Positions 9,553 through 17,930 of a stretch of 64,000 nt of DNA are shown here, one piece after another. The stretch is from positions 2,728,001 through 2,792,000 of the forward strand of contig CAWBKX010000002.1 in the NCBI GenBank assembly GCA_963789565.1. Reading direction: 5' to 3'. The notes beneath the pieces are model-generated. The model saw nothing but the letters and a program-made list of their open reading frames with translations, was not told the origin of the DNA and made no database searches. Made by a program: the position numbers and the translations under genes. Position 1 is the stretch's first letter, and each line of letters begins with the position of its first letter. The stretch comes from CALAGB01 sp963789565 (GTDB lineage Bacteria; Chloroflexota; Chloroflexia; Thermomicrobiales; Thermomicrobiaceae).

Positions 9553-9597
9553 CGGGTCACTCCGCCGAGCGTAGCTCGGACTGCGTTGCGTGACCCG
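9553..9597. promoter_or_regulatory. Nested inverted repeat upstream of a small gene
   Basis: Outer arms CGGGTCAC and GTGACCCG (9553-9560, 9590-9597) enclose a second hairpin, CCGAGC-gta-GCTCGG (9565-9579). The element ends 32 bp before the small gene at 9630. It may be an operator, an RNA switch or a terminator for upstream transcription; nothing in the sequence decides between them. Confidence 0.45.
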
Positions 9598-9629
9598 CCG
9601 TACGATCCGACAGACAGGTAGGGCTATCT

Positions 9630-9875
9630 ATGGCAAGTCGCGCTGCAAAGCCACGTGCCCTGTCTCGTTCCGGCCAACCGCGCCGCCGTTTGGCGCGTCG
9701 ACGCCAGCAACTGCCCGAGCCAGTCATGCGTGGTCGCAAGATGGATTTGATCCTGACGGAAGACGACGCGACTCTGGATGAGCTCGTCGTCGCTCCGAGG
9801 CGCGCTGACGTCATCGACACCATGCTCCTCGAGGCCACGGCCGAACCCGAGACAGAGTCGATCATTTCTGTCTAA
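9630..9875 (+). CDS. Small unrecognised protein, basic N-terminus and acidic C-terminus
   Basis: An 81-residue ORF that I do not recognise. It has a GGTAGGG ribosome site six bases before its ATG, a nested inverted repeat just upstream and a strong hairpin nine bases after its stop, so it looks like a complete single-gene transcription unit. The first 38 residues contain many Arg and Lys (RRRLARRRQQ), the rest is acidic (LILTEDDATLDELV, EPETES). There is no signal peptide or membrane segment. The split charge could fit nucleic-acid binding, but no motif supports a function. Confidence 0.5.
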   Translation: MASRAAKPRALSRSGQPRRRLARRRQQLPEPVMRGRKMDLILTEDDATLDELVVAPRRADVIDTMLLEATAEPETESIISV

Positions 9876-9883
9876 ACGGATTT

Positions 9884-9915
9884 GGGACGAAGCGATCAAG
9901 CCAAAGCTTCGTCCC
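9884..9915 (+). terminator. Terminator after the 81-residue ORF
   Basis: A perfect 10-bp stem GGGACGAAGC / GCTTCGTCCC with a 12-base loop, followed by the pyrimidine-rich TCTTCACGTCTTCTTG. Its position directly after the stop at 9875 supports the ORF being a real gene. Confidence 0.7.
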
Positions 9916-10042
9916 TCTTCACGTCTTCTTGCCCGCAACCATCCCTTGATTGTCCCGTCTCCAAGTGACATTCGAAGCCAATGCGTCGATAATCGCTCAC
10001 GTCGAAGATCGCCGAAGACGTGTAGCCGGGAGGTGTCCGCCC

Positions 10043-10261
10043 ATGAGTGAATCGCAGTCGACCGCGCGAGATGCCGAAGTCAACGCGCGCTATCAGTCCC
10101 TCGTGCATCGCTACGGCGACCGTTTTGACGATGCGGCGGAGGAGAAGATCCGCAACGACATCGGAAGACTCGTCGATGCCGCGCTGGCATTGCGTCAATT
10201 GACGATGGCGAACGGCGACGAGCCTGACTTCGTCTTCCATGCGAAACGGAGGGATGGCTAA
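10043..10261 (+). CDS. Small amidase partner, GatC/AtzG-like (tentative)
   Basis: A 72-residue protein read from the ATG at 10043, which has GGGAGG about nine bases upstream; a longer ORF from 9950 has no such site. Its stop is two bases from the start of the amidase gene, so the two are almost certainly co-translated. Layout is helical with a C-terminal stretch NGDEPDFVFH. This is like AtzG/DUF4089 or GatC, small proteins that stabilise an amidase partner in the AtzE-AtzG and GatCAB complexes. Similarity is weak and mostly in the end (EPxxVF), so the assignment rests largely on gene order and size. Confidence 0.55.
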   Translation: MSESQSTARDAEVNARYQSLVHRYGDRFDDAAEEKIRNDIGRLVDAALALRQLTMANGDEPDFVFHAKRRDG

Positions 10262-10263
10262 CC

Positions 10264-11667
10264 ATGGCTGACAGCGATCGTTTCAACTTCGCCACGATTC
10301 GCGAGCTCGGCAAAATGCTTCGCTCCGGTGAGACCACGCCGACGCAGCTGACCGAGCATTTTCTCGCTCGACTCGAGAGCCAGGGACGCGAGCTCAATGC
10401 CGTGGTCACCATTACCGCCGAGCGTGCCATGCGAGAGGCACAGCTCGCCGAGGACGAACTTGCCGCGGGCTACGATCGTGGACCACTGCACGGCATTCCA
10501 TACGGTGGCAAAGACTTGCTGGCCACCGCCGGTATCCCCACCAGTTGGGGGGCCGAGCCGCTGCGCGATCAGGTCTTCGACGAGGACGCCACCGCGGTCA
10601 AGCGACTGCGCGACGCCGGTGCGGTTCTGGTCGCCAAGCTGGCCATGATCGAGATCGCGGGCGGCATGGGATATAACCAGCCGGTTGCGTCGCTCACGGG
10701 TGCACCGCTCAACCCCTGGAGTCGAGATTCCTGGACAGGTGGATCGTCGAGCGGCACGGGTGCCGCCGTCGCCGCCGGACTCGTTCCGTTCGGCATTGGC
10801 TCGGAGACGGGCGGCTCGATCCTCGGCCCGTCGTGCTATTGCGGCCTGAGCGGCATCCGGCCCAGCTACGGTCGCATCAGCCGGCACGGTGCCATGGCGC
10901 TCTGCTGGACATTGGACAAGCTCGGACCGATGTGCCACACCGCCGACGACTGCGGACTTGCACTGCAAGCGCTCTCCGGGTTCGACCCGCTGGACCGAAC
11001 CACGTTACATGACACCTATCGCTATGAGCCGGATCTGGCGAGGACGTCGGGATTTCGCGTGGGAGTCTTGCGCGATGGGCTCGACAACGTTCAGCCCGAG
11101 GTGCGTGCGAACTTCGAGAAAGCGTGTGACGCACTCTCGTCGGTGGCCACGCTCGAAGAAGTCGCGCTTCCCGATTTCCCCTACACCGAGGTCTACTCAA
11201 TCATCCTGACGTGTGAAGCCGCCTCGGCTTTTGAAGAGCTCATCGACAATGGAACGCTGATGGGCCTGACGGCGCCGGAGGATCGACTCGGTGGCTACGC
11301 GGGCATGTCCGTCCCCGCTGTCGACTACCTGCGCGCCATGCGGGTGAGGGGTCAGATCAACGAAGCCATCGATGCGCTCTTTGCACGCTATGACGCCATC
11401 GTAAATCCGGCGTCAAACACCGTCGCAAGCCCGATCGCCCTCAATTTCGAGACCTACGCGGCTCCCTACAGCAGACGGAACGTGCTGACGACAATGGGCA
11501 ACATCTCCGGCCTGCCCGGGATGAGTGTGCCGACTGGTTTCGGCGAGCGTGGTTTGCCCACCGGCATGCAGATCGTGAGCCGGGCCGGTGCCGACAACTC
11601 CGTCATTGCTGTTGCTGATGCGTATCAACGTGTGACCGATTGGCATCAGCAACACCCGGAAGCGTAG
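10264..11667 (+). CDS. Amidase signature family hydrolase (GatA/AtzE-like)
   Basis: A 467-residue amidase with the Ser-cisSer-Lys triad: Lys83 in YGGKDLL, the serine cluster 161-163 in GGSSSGTGAA, and the nucleophile Ser185 in ETGGSI. It hydrolyses a C-N amide bond in the cytoplasm. Length is normal for the family. It overlaps no neighbour but sits two bases after a small GatC/AtzG-like ORF, which suggests a two-subunit enzyme such as 1-carboxybiuret hydrolase rather than a free-standing amidase. A GatA role in tRNA amidation is less likely because no gatB is present. An LLM oxidoreductase gene starts 14 bases after the stop and may be co-transcribed. Confidence 0.85.
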   Translation: MADSDRFNFATIRELGKMLRSGETTPTQLTEHFLARLESQGRELNAVVTITAERAMREAQLAEDELAAGYDRGPLHGIPYGGKDLLATAGIPTSWGAEPLRDQVFDEDATAVKRLRDAGAVLVAKLAMIEIAGGMGYNQPVASLTGAPLNPWSRDSWTGGSSSGTGAAVAAGLVPFGIGSETGGSILGPSCYCGLSGIRPSYGRISRHGAMALCWTLDKLGPMCHTADDCGLALQALSGFDPLDRTTLHDTYRYEPDLARTSGFRVGVLRDGLDNVQPEVRANFEKACDALSSVATLEEVALPDFPYTEVYSIILTCEAASAFEELIDNGTLMGLTAPEDRLGGYAGMSVPAVDYLRAMRVRGQINEAIDALFARYDAIVNPASNTVASPIALNFETYAAPYSRRNVLTTMGNISGLPGMSVPTGFGERGLPTGMQIVSRAGADNSVIAVADAYQRVTDWHQQHPEA

Positions 11668-11681
11668 ATGGATGACGGATC

Positions 11682-12743
11682 GTGAAGTTCTGTCTGGCGT
11701 TATCGCATCACTCTTGGGCACGCGAGGATGCAACTTGCCCGGTCGAGCGCACGATCGATTCGATCGTGCTGGCCGATCGGGCCGGCCTCGACTCGGTCTG
11801 GCTGAGTGAAGACCCCGATGGCTGGGATGCCTTCGCGGTATTGGGCGCCGCCGCCCGCTTGACGGAACGTGTTCGTCTCGGGACAGGCGTCGCGAACCCG
11901 TATCTGCGTCATCCCAATTTGCTGGCCATGTCCGTCGCGACCATCGACCGCCTGTCGGGAGGGCGTGCCTTCCTCGGTCTTGGCCGTGGACAGCCGGAGT
12001 GGTACGAACAGCGGCTCGGAATCGAGGTCGCTAGCCCACTTCGCGCGCTCTCCGAAACGGTCGACCTGCTGCGAACGTGGTGGCAACCACCCTTTCGAGC
12101 ATCGGTCCACGGACACTTCGCGGTGGACGATTGGGCGCATGCGTTCGGGCCGATTCAAACGCCGCCAATCTACCTGGCGGCGCTCGGACCCAGGGCGCTG
12201 GCACTGGGAGCGCGCAAGTTCGACGGCTTGCTCATATCGGAGTTCGCGTCAGAGTCGTTCTTGCGCGGACTGCGAAACGATCTGCACAACGACCTACCCG
12301 CTGCTGGCAAAGTGGTGGATGATTTTCCCATCTTCGTTCGCACCATGATCCAGGTGACTAATGATCCGGAGCCGGTGCTCGAACGGCGCAAGAACCTGAT
12401 CGCGCTGGTCAATGCGCTGCCGGGTATGTCGCGGCACATGGATATCCCCGGCTTCGACGTTCCGGCCATCATGGCGAGAGTGCGTGAAGCGATGCACACC
12501 GATGACGTGCTGGCCAGGGGCGGGGCGTTCATCGACATTCGCAAGGTCGCCGACTACGCCGCCGCACGGAGGGCCATCCCCACTGAGTTGGTCGATGAGT
12601 TGAGCTACGTTGGGCCGGCGGAGAAGATACGCGGGAAGCTGGCGCGACTGGCCTCAAATGGCGTTTCGCACGTCTTCGTCGAACCACCTCCCGATCTCGA
12701 CGAACTCGCCTTCGTGGAGACGCTGGCAACGATTCAGCCGTGA
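11682..12743 (+). CDS. LLM class flavin-dependent oxidoreductase
   Basis: A 353-residue luciferase-like monooxygenase family protein (bacterial luciferase fold), likely using FMN or F420. Visible landmarks are LADRAGLDSVWLSED near the N-terminus, RVRLGTGVANPYLRHP, and RAFLGLGRGQPEW, all typical of the F420-dependent subgroup. The C-terminal part (PAEKIRGKLARLASNGVSHV) matches the family's closing helix. Start is the GTG at 11682, 14 bases after the amidase stop, so it probably belongs to the same operon. The substrate is unknown. Confidence 0.82.
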   Translation: MKFCLALSHHSWAREDATCPVERTIDSIVLADRAGLDSVWLSEDPDGWDAFAVLGAAARLTERVRLGTGVANPYLRHPNLLAMSVATIDRLSGGRAFLGLGRGQPEWYEQRLGIEVASPLRALSETVDLLRTWWQPPFRASVHGHFAVDDWAHAFGPIQTPPIYLAALGPRALALGARKFDGLLISEFASESFLRGLRNDLHNDLPAAGKVVDDFPIFVRTMIQVTNDPEPVLERRKNLIALVNALPGMSRHMDIPGFDVPAIMARVREAMHTDDVLARGGAFIDIRKVADYAAARRAIPTELVDELSYVGPAEKIRGKLARLASNGVSHVFVEPPPDLDELAFVETLATIQP

Positions 12744-12865
12744 GAGCCCTCATCCCTTGACTCGGTCCGCCCCGCTGACTCCCTTCCCACTGAAGAGAGA
12801 ACCATCTCCTGCCGAGCAGGAGGTGGGAACGCTCATGGGGTGAGGCTGAGCCTTTATCTTGGGTC

Positions 12866-12895
12866 GCCCTTCTCCCGTTCGGACGGGAGAAGGGC
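12866..12895. repeat. Perfect intergenic palindrome, REP-like
   Basis: A perfect 13-bp stem GCCCTTCTCCCGT with its complement and loop TCGG, followed by CCGGGGATGAGGG. It lies between two converging genes and can serve as terminator for both. The surrounding text (CCCTCATCCCTTGACTCGGTCC at 12749 and on) is partly shared with the gap at 31574-31650, so it is probably a dispersed element. Confidence 0.6.
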
Positions 12896-12916
12896 CGGGG
12901 ATGAGGGCCACTCAGC

Positions 12917-13390
12917 CTAGTTGGAGGAGCCTTCCTCCAGGACATTGGCCGCCTTCACCGGGATGCGGCGCGTGCGAGCCTGCTCCGCCTTGGGCAGGCT
13001 GAGGGTCAGGATGCCATGCTCGAAGTGGGCCTCGGCCCGCTCGCTATCGACCGGGAAGGGCAACGTCACGCTCTCGGCGAACTGTCCGGTGCCAATCTCG
13101 CGTCGATACCAGGTCGTCTTCTTGGCGTCGTCGGCATTGAGCGTGTAGCCGAACCGGCCGCGAATCGTCAGCGTGTTCTGCTCGACCGAGAGCTCAATGT
13201 CCTCAGAGCGAGCGCCTGGAATGACGGCTTTGAAGATCAGTTCGTCGCCTTGGTCATACAGATCCATCGCCGGCCTGAACGCGCCCATGCGAGACGTGGG
13301 TCGCACTCGTGGGAAGGACTCGCCGATCAAGCGATCCATCTCATCCCACACTCGATCGATATCACCAAAAGGACTCCATCGCTGCAACAT
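12917..13390 (-). CDS. Hsp20/alpha-crystallin small heat-shock protein, copy 1
   Basis: A 157-residue small heat-shock protein that holds unfolding proteins in soluble form. The alpha-crystallin domain spans about residues 45-140, with strands LIFKAVIPG and TLTIRG, and the closing motif HFEHGILTLSLPK (the G-I-L/A-x-G-like signature). Start is the ATG at 13390, nine bases after GGAGG; an earlier in-frame ATG at 13423 has no site. A 22-base inverted repeat sits upstream of the start and is likely the operator. A second hsp20 at 24726 is under a different element. Confidence 0.9.
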   Translation of the reverse strand: MLQRWSPFGDIDRVWDEMDRLIGESFPRVRPTSRMGAFRPAMDLYDQGDELIFKAVIPGARSEDIELSVEQNTLTIRGRFGYTLNADDAKKTTWYRREIGTGQFAESVTLPFPVDSERAEAHFEHGILTLSLPKAEQARTRRIPVKAANVLEEGSSN

Positions 13391-13426
13391 GTTTATCAAC
13401 CTCCATGAGGATGTCGTGTACATCTA

Positions 13427-13448
13427 ATCACTAATCAGGATTAGTGAT
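13427..13448 (-). promoter_or_regulatory. Perfect inverted repeat upstream of hsp20 copy 1
   Basis: ATCACTAATC and GATTAGTGAT, ten bases each, separated by AG, located 37 bp before the chosen start. It is not CIRCE (TTAGCACTC) nor the HspR box (CTTGAGT-type). The size and position fit a dimeric repressor site; the protein that binds it is not identifiable here. Confidence 0.6.
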
Positions 13449-13565
13449 AGTGAGTCTGAACGTGTCAAGTTACTGGAGCGTTTCTAGACACATCTGGTCA
13501 TGCACGTTGCACCCAACCGTGAACAGGTAGCGCTTGCAGTCTGGCGTCTGTCGCACACAAATGAT

Positions 13566-13593
13566 GAGCGCGCTGCCGGATGGCAGCGCGCTC
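13566..13593 (-). terminator. Probable guaB terminator
   Basis: Perfect 12-bp stem GAGCGCGCTGCC with its complement and a four-base loop, 38 bp past the guaB stop on the minus strand, followed by the AT-rich ATCATTTG. Confidence 0.65.
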
Positions 13594-13631
13594 TGGTCTC
13601 GAATAGTGGATGCGCGAATTGCTATCCCGCG

Positions 13632-15167
13632 TTAGCGAACGACCCGATAGTTCGGCGCCTCTTTCGTGATCATGACGTCGTGCGGGTGGCTCTCGCGCAG
13701 GCCGGCGGCCGTGATGCGCACGAACTTGGTCCGCTGCTGCATATCCGTGATGTTCGCGGCACCGCAATAGCCCATCGCCTGTCGCAGACCGCCGACGATC
13801 TGATAGACGATCGTGGCCAGCGGTCCTTTATAAGCGACGCGCCCTTCGATGCCTTCCGGCACGAACTTGCTGAGATTGGTGACTTCCTCCTGGAAGTAGC
13901 GATCCTTGCTGTAGGAGCGGGCCTTCATGGCGCCCAACGAACCCATGCCGCGGTATTCCTTGAAGCGCTCGCCCTGATACAGGATCACGTCGCCGGGGCT
14001 CTCGTCCACTCCGGCGAGGAGACTGCCCAGCATCACCGTATCTGCTCCAGCGGCGATCGCCTTGGCGACGTCGCCCGAGTACTGCACACCGCCATCGGCG
14101 ATGACCGGGACGTTGTAGCGAGACGCGACTCGCGACACATCCATCACCGCGGTGATCTGCGGTACGCCGGTTCCGGCCACGATGCGCGTGGTACAGATGG
14201 AGCCGGGCCCGATGCCGACTTTGACGGCGTCCGCTCCGGCCTCAATGAGGGACTTCGCGGCCAGGCCGGTGGCAATGTTGCCCGCGGCCACGTCGACGTT
14301 CCAGGTCTGCTTGACGGTGCGCACCATGTCGACCACGTCGACGTGATGCCCGTGCGAGGTGTCGATCACCAGGATGTCGACTCCCTCTGCCACCAACGCC
14401 TCGGCACGATCGAGCGAATCTTTGCCGATGCCGATGCCAGCCCCAACCCGCAGTCGCCCACGCTCGTCTTTGGTGGCGTTCGGGTACTGGATGCGCTTCT
14501 GGATGTCCTTAACCGTGATCAATCCCTTGAGGTAGCCGTGATCGTCTACCACCGGCAGCTTCTCGACCTTGTAAGCGTGCAGGATCTCCTGCGCCTGATC
14601 GAGCGTGGTGCCGACCGGTACCGTGATCAGGTTCTCTTTGGTCATCAGGTTGACAATGGGTTGATCGAGGTCGTCTTCAAAGCGTAGGTCGCGGTTCGTC
14701 AGAATGCCGACCAGCTTTCCGGCTGGCTCGGTGATCGGGACGCCGGAGATGTGGTAGGTCTCCATCATGTTGAGCGCGTCGCGCACGCTGTCGCTCGGGC
14801 CGAGCGTCACCGGCTCGACGATCATGCCCGACTCGCTTCGTTTGACCTTATCGACTTCGGTGACCTGGTCTTCAACCGAAAGATTGCGGTGCAGGATACC
14901 GATGCCGCCTTCGCGCGCCATGGCGATAGCCATGCGCGCCTCGGTGACGGTGTCCATTGCCGCTGATATGATCGGGATGTTCAGCTCGATGTTGCGTGAC
15001 AACCTGGATTGCGTCGTCGCATCCTTCGGCAGAACTGCCGATTCCGCCGGAACCAACAGCACGTCGTCGAAGGTCAAGCCGGTCCCGACGACCTTGTCCT
15101 GCAACAGCTCCATAAGCTCATCGTCTCGAAGAATCTTGTTGATATCCGGGTCCTTGGTAATCGTCAT
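13632..15167 (-). CDS. guaB: Inosine-5'-monophosphate dehydrogenase
   Basis: IMPDH oxidises IMP to XMP with NAD+, the first committed step to GMP. The 511-residue protein has the N-terminal GLTFDDVLLVP, a pair of CBS domains around residues 115-225, and the catalytic loop GPGSICTTR with Cys325, followed by the ADGG and GSLLAG phosphate-binding parts and the YRGMGSLGAM flap. The start ATG at 15167 is preceded by AAAGGCGG; a longer frame to 15248 has no support. It may be read from the same direction as parA upstream, but a 148-bp gap separates them. Confidence 0.95.
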   Translation of the reverse strand: MTITKDPDINKILRDDELMELLQDKVVGTGLTFDDVLLVPAESAVLPKDATTQSRLSRNIELNIPIISAAMDTVTEARMAIAMAREGGIGILHRNLSVEDQVTEVDKVKRSESGMIVEPVTLGPSDSVRDALNMMETYHISGVPITEPAGKLVGILTNRDLRFEDDLDQPIVNLMTKENLITVPVGTTLDQAQEILHAYKVEKLPVVDDHGYLKGLITVKDIQKRIQYPNATKDERGRLRVGAGIGIGKDSLDRAEALVAEGVDILVIDTSHGHHVDVVDMVRTVKQTWNVDVAAGNIATGLAAKSLIEAGADAVKVGIGPGSICTTRIVAGTGVPQITAVMDVSRVASRYNVPVIADGGVQYSGDVAKAIAAGADTVMLGSLLAGVDESPGDVILYQGERFKEYRGMGSLGAMKARSYSKDRYFQEEVTNLSKFVPEGIEGRVAYKGPLATIVYQIVGGLRQAMGYCGAANITDMQQRTKFVRITAAGLRESHPHDVMITKEAPNYRVVR

Positions 15168-15315
15168 GAACCGCCGCCTTTCACCCTGACGTCGCGCTCC
15201 CGCTCGGGGCTGTCGGAGCGATTGCTGAGTAACACACGAGGCAGCCAATCGCGAGCGTCGGGGCTGCGCCGACGATGAACAGATTTACACACACAACCGA
15301 CAAGTTCAGGCGGCA

Positions 15316-16143
15316 TCAGGGCATCTCCTTCGGAGCGTCCGCACCGGCCGCCACCTCGGCGGGAGTGCACCGGGTTCGAATGCCGATTCGCCGGGCGATC
15401 TCCTCCCCGACCGCGCTATAGGCCGCCGTGGCGCGAGAGGAGGGATCGTATTCGAAGATCGTCTGCCCGTAACTCGGCGCTTCCGCGAGGCGGACCGTGC
15501 GAGGAATCACCGTTTGGAGCAACCGGCTGGGGAAAAATCGACGCACATCCTGTACGACCTGAGGCGAGAGTCGCGTGCGGGCGTCAAACATCGTCATGAC
15601 GACACCCAAAACATCGAGCGCCGGGTTCAGCCGGCGCCGCACGAGGTCGATCGTATTGACCAGCTGCATCAGCCCCTCCAGGGCGAGGTATTCGCACTGA
15701 ATGGGGATGACGACCGCGTTGGCCGCGGTAAGCGCGTTCACCGTCAAGAGCCCGAGGGAGGGTGGGCAGTCGATGATGATTGCGCGGTAGTGATCGGCCA
15801 TCGTGGCCAGCATCTCACGCAGGCGATATTCACGCCGACGCAATCCGACGAGCTCAACCTCGGCTCCTGCCAGCATGCCGTTGGCCGGCAGTAGATCGAG
15901 ATTGGGCCGAATGTCCTCAATGGTGCAGCTCTCGAGAGGCTGTCCATCGATGAGTACCTCATAGGTGGATTGTTGAATGGAGTTCTTATCGACGCCAACG
16001 CTACTCGTCGCGTTGCCTTGCGGATCGAGGTCCGCCAGCAGCACACGGTGACCTTGCTCGGCAAGATAGGCTGCCAGGTTGACCGCAGTGGTGGTCTTCC
16101 CGACACCGCCTTTCTGATTTGCCAGTGCAAGCGCGTGCGCCAC
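15316..16143 (-). CDS. parA: ParA/Soj family ATPase
   Basis: A 275-residue ParA-type ATPase that takes part in chromosome or plasmid segregation by binding DNA when ATP-bound. The deviant Walker A is KGGVGKTT at residues 11-18 with signature Lys11 and Lys16; DLDPQGNATSS and IIDCPPSLG are the A' and B boxes. The start is the GTG at 16143, with GAGAGGAG four bases upstream; the ORF open to 16209 has no comparable site. No parB gene is adjacent, which is unusual for a chromosomal locus, so it could be an orphan ParA with another cargo. The end has a short tail with PAEVAAGADAPKEMP. Confidence 0.88.
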   Translation of the reverse strand: MAHALALANQKGGVGKTTTAVNLAAYLAEQGHRVLLADLDPQGNATSSVGVDKNSIQQSTYEVLIDGQPLESCTIEDIRPNLDLLPANGMLAGAEVELVGLRRREYRLREMLATMADHYRAIIIDCPPSLGLLTVNALTAANAVVIPIQCEYLALEGLMQLVNTIDLVRRRLNPALDVLGVVMTMFDARTRLSPQVVQDVRRFFPSRLLQTVIPRTVRLAEAPSYGQTIFEYDPSSRATAAYSAVGEEIARRIGIRTRCTPAEVAAGADAPKEMP

Positions 16144-16264
16144 TGATCTCCTCTCCGCCGCGCGCCGAGTTAATTGGTCTATTGTAACGCCGGGCAGGGA
16201 GTAGATCAAGCACCTTCAGGATGGATTAGGGTCGATTCCGGGACTACCCGGCCCGATAAGCGGC

Positions 16265-16316
16265 GGGTGACCACAGTGGTCGCCTCCTTTGGAGGACCAC
16301 GAGAAGTTGGTCACCT
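16265..16316. other. Compact nested stem-loop between parA and a GT87-like gene
   Basis: Outer arms GGTGACCA (16266-16273) and TGGTCACC (16308-16315) enclose GTGGT (16276-16280) pairing with ACCAC (16296-16300) and CCTCC (16283-16287) pairing with GGAGG (16291-16295), with a TTT loop. The result is an 18-bp three-part stem. On the minus strand it lies after the GT87-like gene and 120 bp before the parA start, so it may be a terminator without T-run or a leader structure. Confidence 0.5.
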
Positions 16317-16414
16317 AACCCGTCGTGGACGACTCAGCTCGATGCGCTCTCGCGTCTGGAACGACTGCTACCGTGCAACGGGATACGACCAGCACCATGC
16401 CTGGCGCCGTCCGA

Positions 16415-17383
16415 TCATGTTTCAGATGGGCGTCCCTGATTTCGTTGGATACGGAATCTCGCGAAGCTTAGTGACGGCCGGGCCTGCCAAAGCACTACCA
16501 CAAGCGCTGGCACATAGAGTGAGATAATGGCCCACGGTGCCACGAGTTCATCGATGTGACGCGAGGACGACTCAACGCCCCCTGCCCAATGCCAACAAAA
16601 CCAACCCAGCCAGCCGAATGCAACAAGCCCAATCATCTGCCGCCGAGATTGCGCCACGATTAAGAGCGGTAGTTGGTCGTAAAAGTTCAGCCGCTGTGGC
16701 ATGAGTGCCATCAAGAGCAAGAAACGTCCGTTTGAAGTTCGCCACGCAGCAAGGCTCAACAGCATGAACACACCAAGAGGCGCGAACAGCGGGCTGTAAT
16801 AGTGGTTCTTGCCAAGGTTGTGCAAGAGATCGAACGGCCATGTTGGCAATACGATCATGCTGACCGCGAACAGGATGATCCCGACGCCGAGCGCGCGACG
16901 ATTCAGCCGTACCAATCCGAGCGGAATGCCGGAGGTCGGCTTGATGAGGGGCAAGACTCCGGCGGTCATCGGCAGTAACGCGAGTGCGACCATGAGCGGC
17001 GAGATCTGTTCGGAGAAAATCGCGCTGTACGCGCAAGGGCTTGCGAGCATCAACAACGGGTGCCATGAGCGCCGCGTAAGGACGTATGCTAGCAGACCGA
17101 ACGAAGCTGCAATAAATAGCGAGCCAGCGAGTCGAGCAGGCAACAGCACGAACGGTAAGCCGACAAACACCGCCGGCAGGGGATAGTACAACACCGCGGT
17201 GTTGGGGTACGGATGTCCAGGGCCGAGCCCCGGGTGCCGGTACGGATTGTGTCCGTGAACGAGATCGTCAGCGCCACGCAACAGCCAGGTGAAGTCCGCC
17301 GCGTTCTGGTGAATGCGGTAGGCGTAGGCAAACACAATGGTGGAGATAACGAGGGCTACGGCAACCCGCCATTTTCGTTCCAT
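16415..17383 (-). CDS. Polytopic membrane protein, GT87/DUF2029-like
   Basis: A 322-residue protein with about eight to nine membrane helices. The first extracytoplasmic loop holds DFTWLLRGADDLVHGHNPY and later TAVLYYPLPAVFVGLP, the layout seen in the glycosyltransferase family 87 / DUF2029 group, whose mycobacterial members are polyprenyl-phosphate-dependent mannosyltransferases. The acidic residue of the first loop is the usual catalytic Asp. If active, it would transfer a sugar from a lipid carrier outside the membrane. No glycan genes are adjacent, so the acceptor is unknown, and GT87 membership is by layout rather than firm motif. Confidence 0.6.
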   Translation of the reverse strand: MERKWRVAVALVISTIVFAYAYRIHQNAADFTWLLRGADDLVHGHNPYRHPGLGPGHPYPNTAVLYYPLPAVFVGLPFVLLPARLAGSLFIAASFGLLAYVLTRRSWHPLLMLASPCAYSAIFSEQISPLMVALALLPMTAGVLPLIKPTSGIPLGLVRLNRRALGVGIILFAVSMIVLPTWPFDLLHNLGKNHYYSPLFAPLGVFMLLSLAAWRTSNGRFLLLMALMPQRLNFYDQLPLLIVAQSRRQMIGLVAFGWLGWFCWHWAGGVESSSRHIDELVAPWAIISLYVPALVVVLWQARPSLSFARFRIQRNQGRPSET

Positions 17384-17525
17384 GCGCCCAGTCTATGGAA
17401 TCGAAGGGAATCAACACATAACCAATATGTCCTGATGACCAGACGGCGCCTATCACCGTCGAATGTACAAGTGAATCAGTGACGTCGCGCTTGCCGACTT
17501 GGACCCATAACTCAGCCGCGCCGCG

Positions 17526-17930
17526 TTATTCACCGGCAGCGTTGGCATTGTTGCCAGGTGCACGCATGGCCGGGACCACGGCCACGGTGCAACGGGAGAC
17601 GCAGATGAGCCGATCCTGCTCATCCCGAATCATCGTCTGCCACACCTGTGAGGTGCGCCCAATGTGGATCGGCGTGGCGGTGGCGATCAGCGTGCCGTCA
17701 CGCACCGAGCGGATGTGGTTGGCGTTGATCTCCTGACCAAAGACGTTCATCCCGTCGGCCGCGTTGAGGGATGCGCCGTAACTTGCGGCGGTCTCGGCCA
17801 GCGCCACGCTGGCGCCACCATGCAGATATCCGCGCGGCTGAAGATGTCCCTCGCTCACCGGCATGATCACGACCACGCGCTCGGGGTTTGACTCAACGAC
17901 GCGCATTCCTAATGTGTCCAATAACGTCAT
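17526..17930 (-). CDS. Hotdog-fold thioesterase, PaaI/YdiI type
   Basis: A 134-residue single-domain hotdog thioesterase. The active-site helix motif HGGASVALAETAAS with His38-Gly-Gly and Glu46 is that of the PaaI/MenI (4HBT) group, which hydrolyses acyl-CoA or aromatic acyl-CoA such as dihydroxynaphthoyl-CoA. The start ATG at 17930 gives the standard length of 130-140 residues. It stands alone in the map, so the substrate is not indicated by neighbours. Confidence 0.85.
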   Translation of the reverse strand: MTLLDTLGMRVVESNPERVVVIMPVSEGHLQPRGYLHGGASVALAETAASYGASLNAADGMNVFGQEINANHIRSVRDGTLIATATPIHIGRTSQVWQTMIRDEQDRLICVSRCTVAVVPAMRAPGNNANAAGE

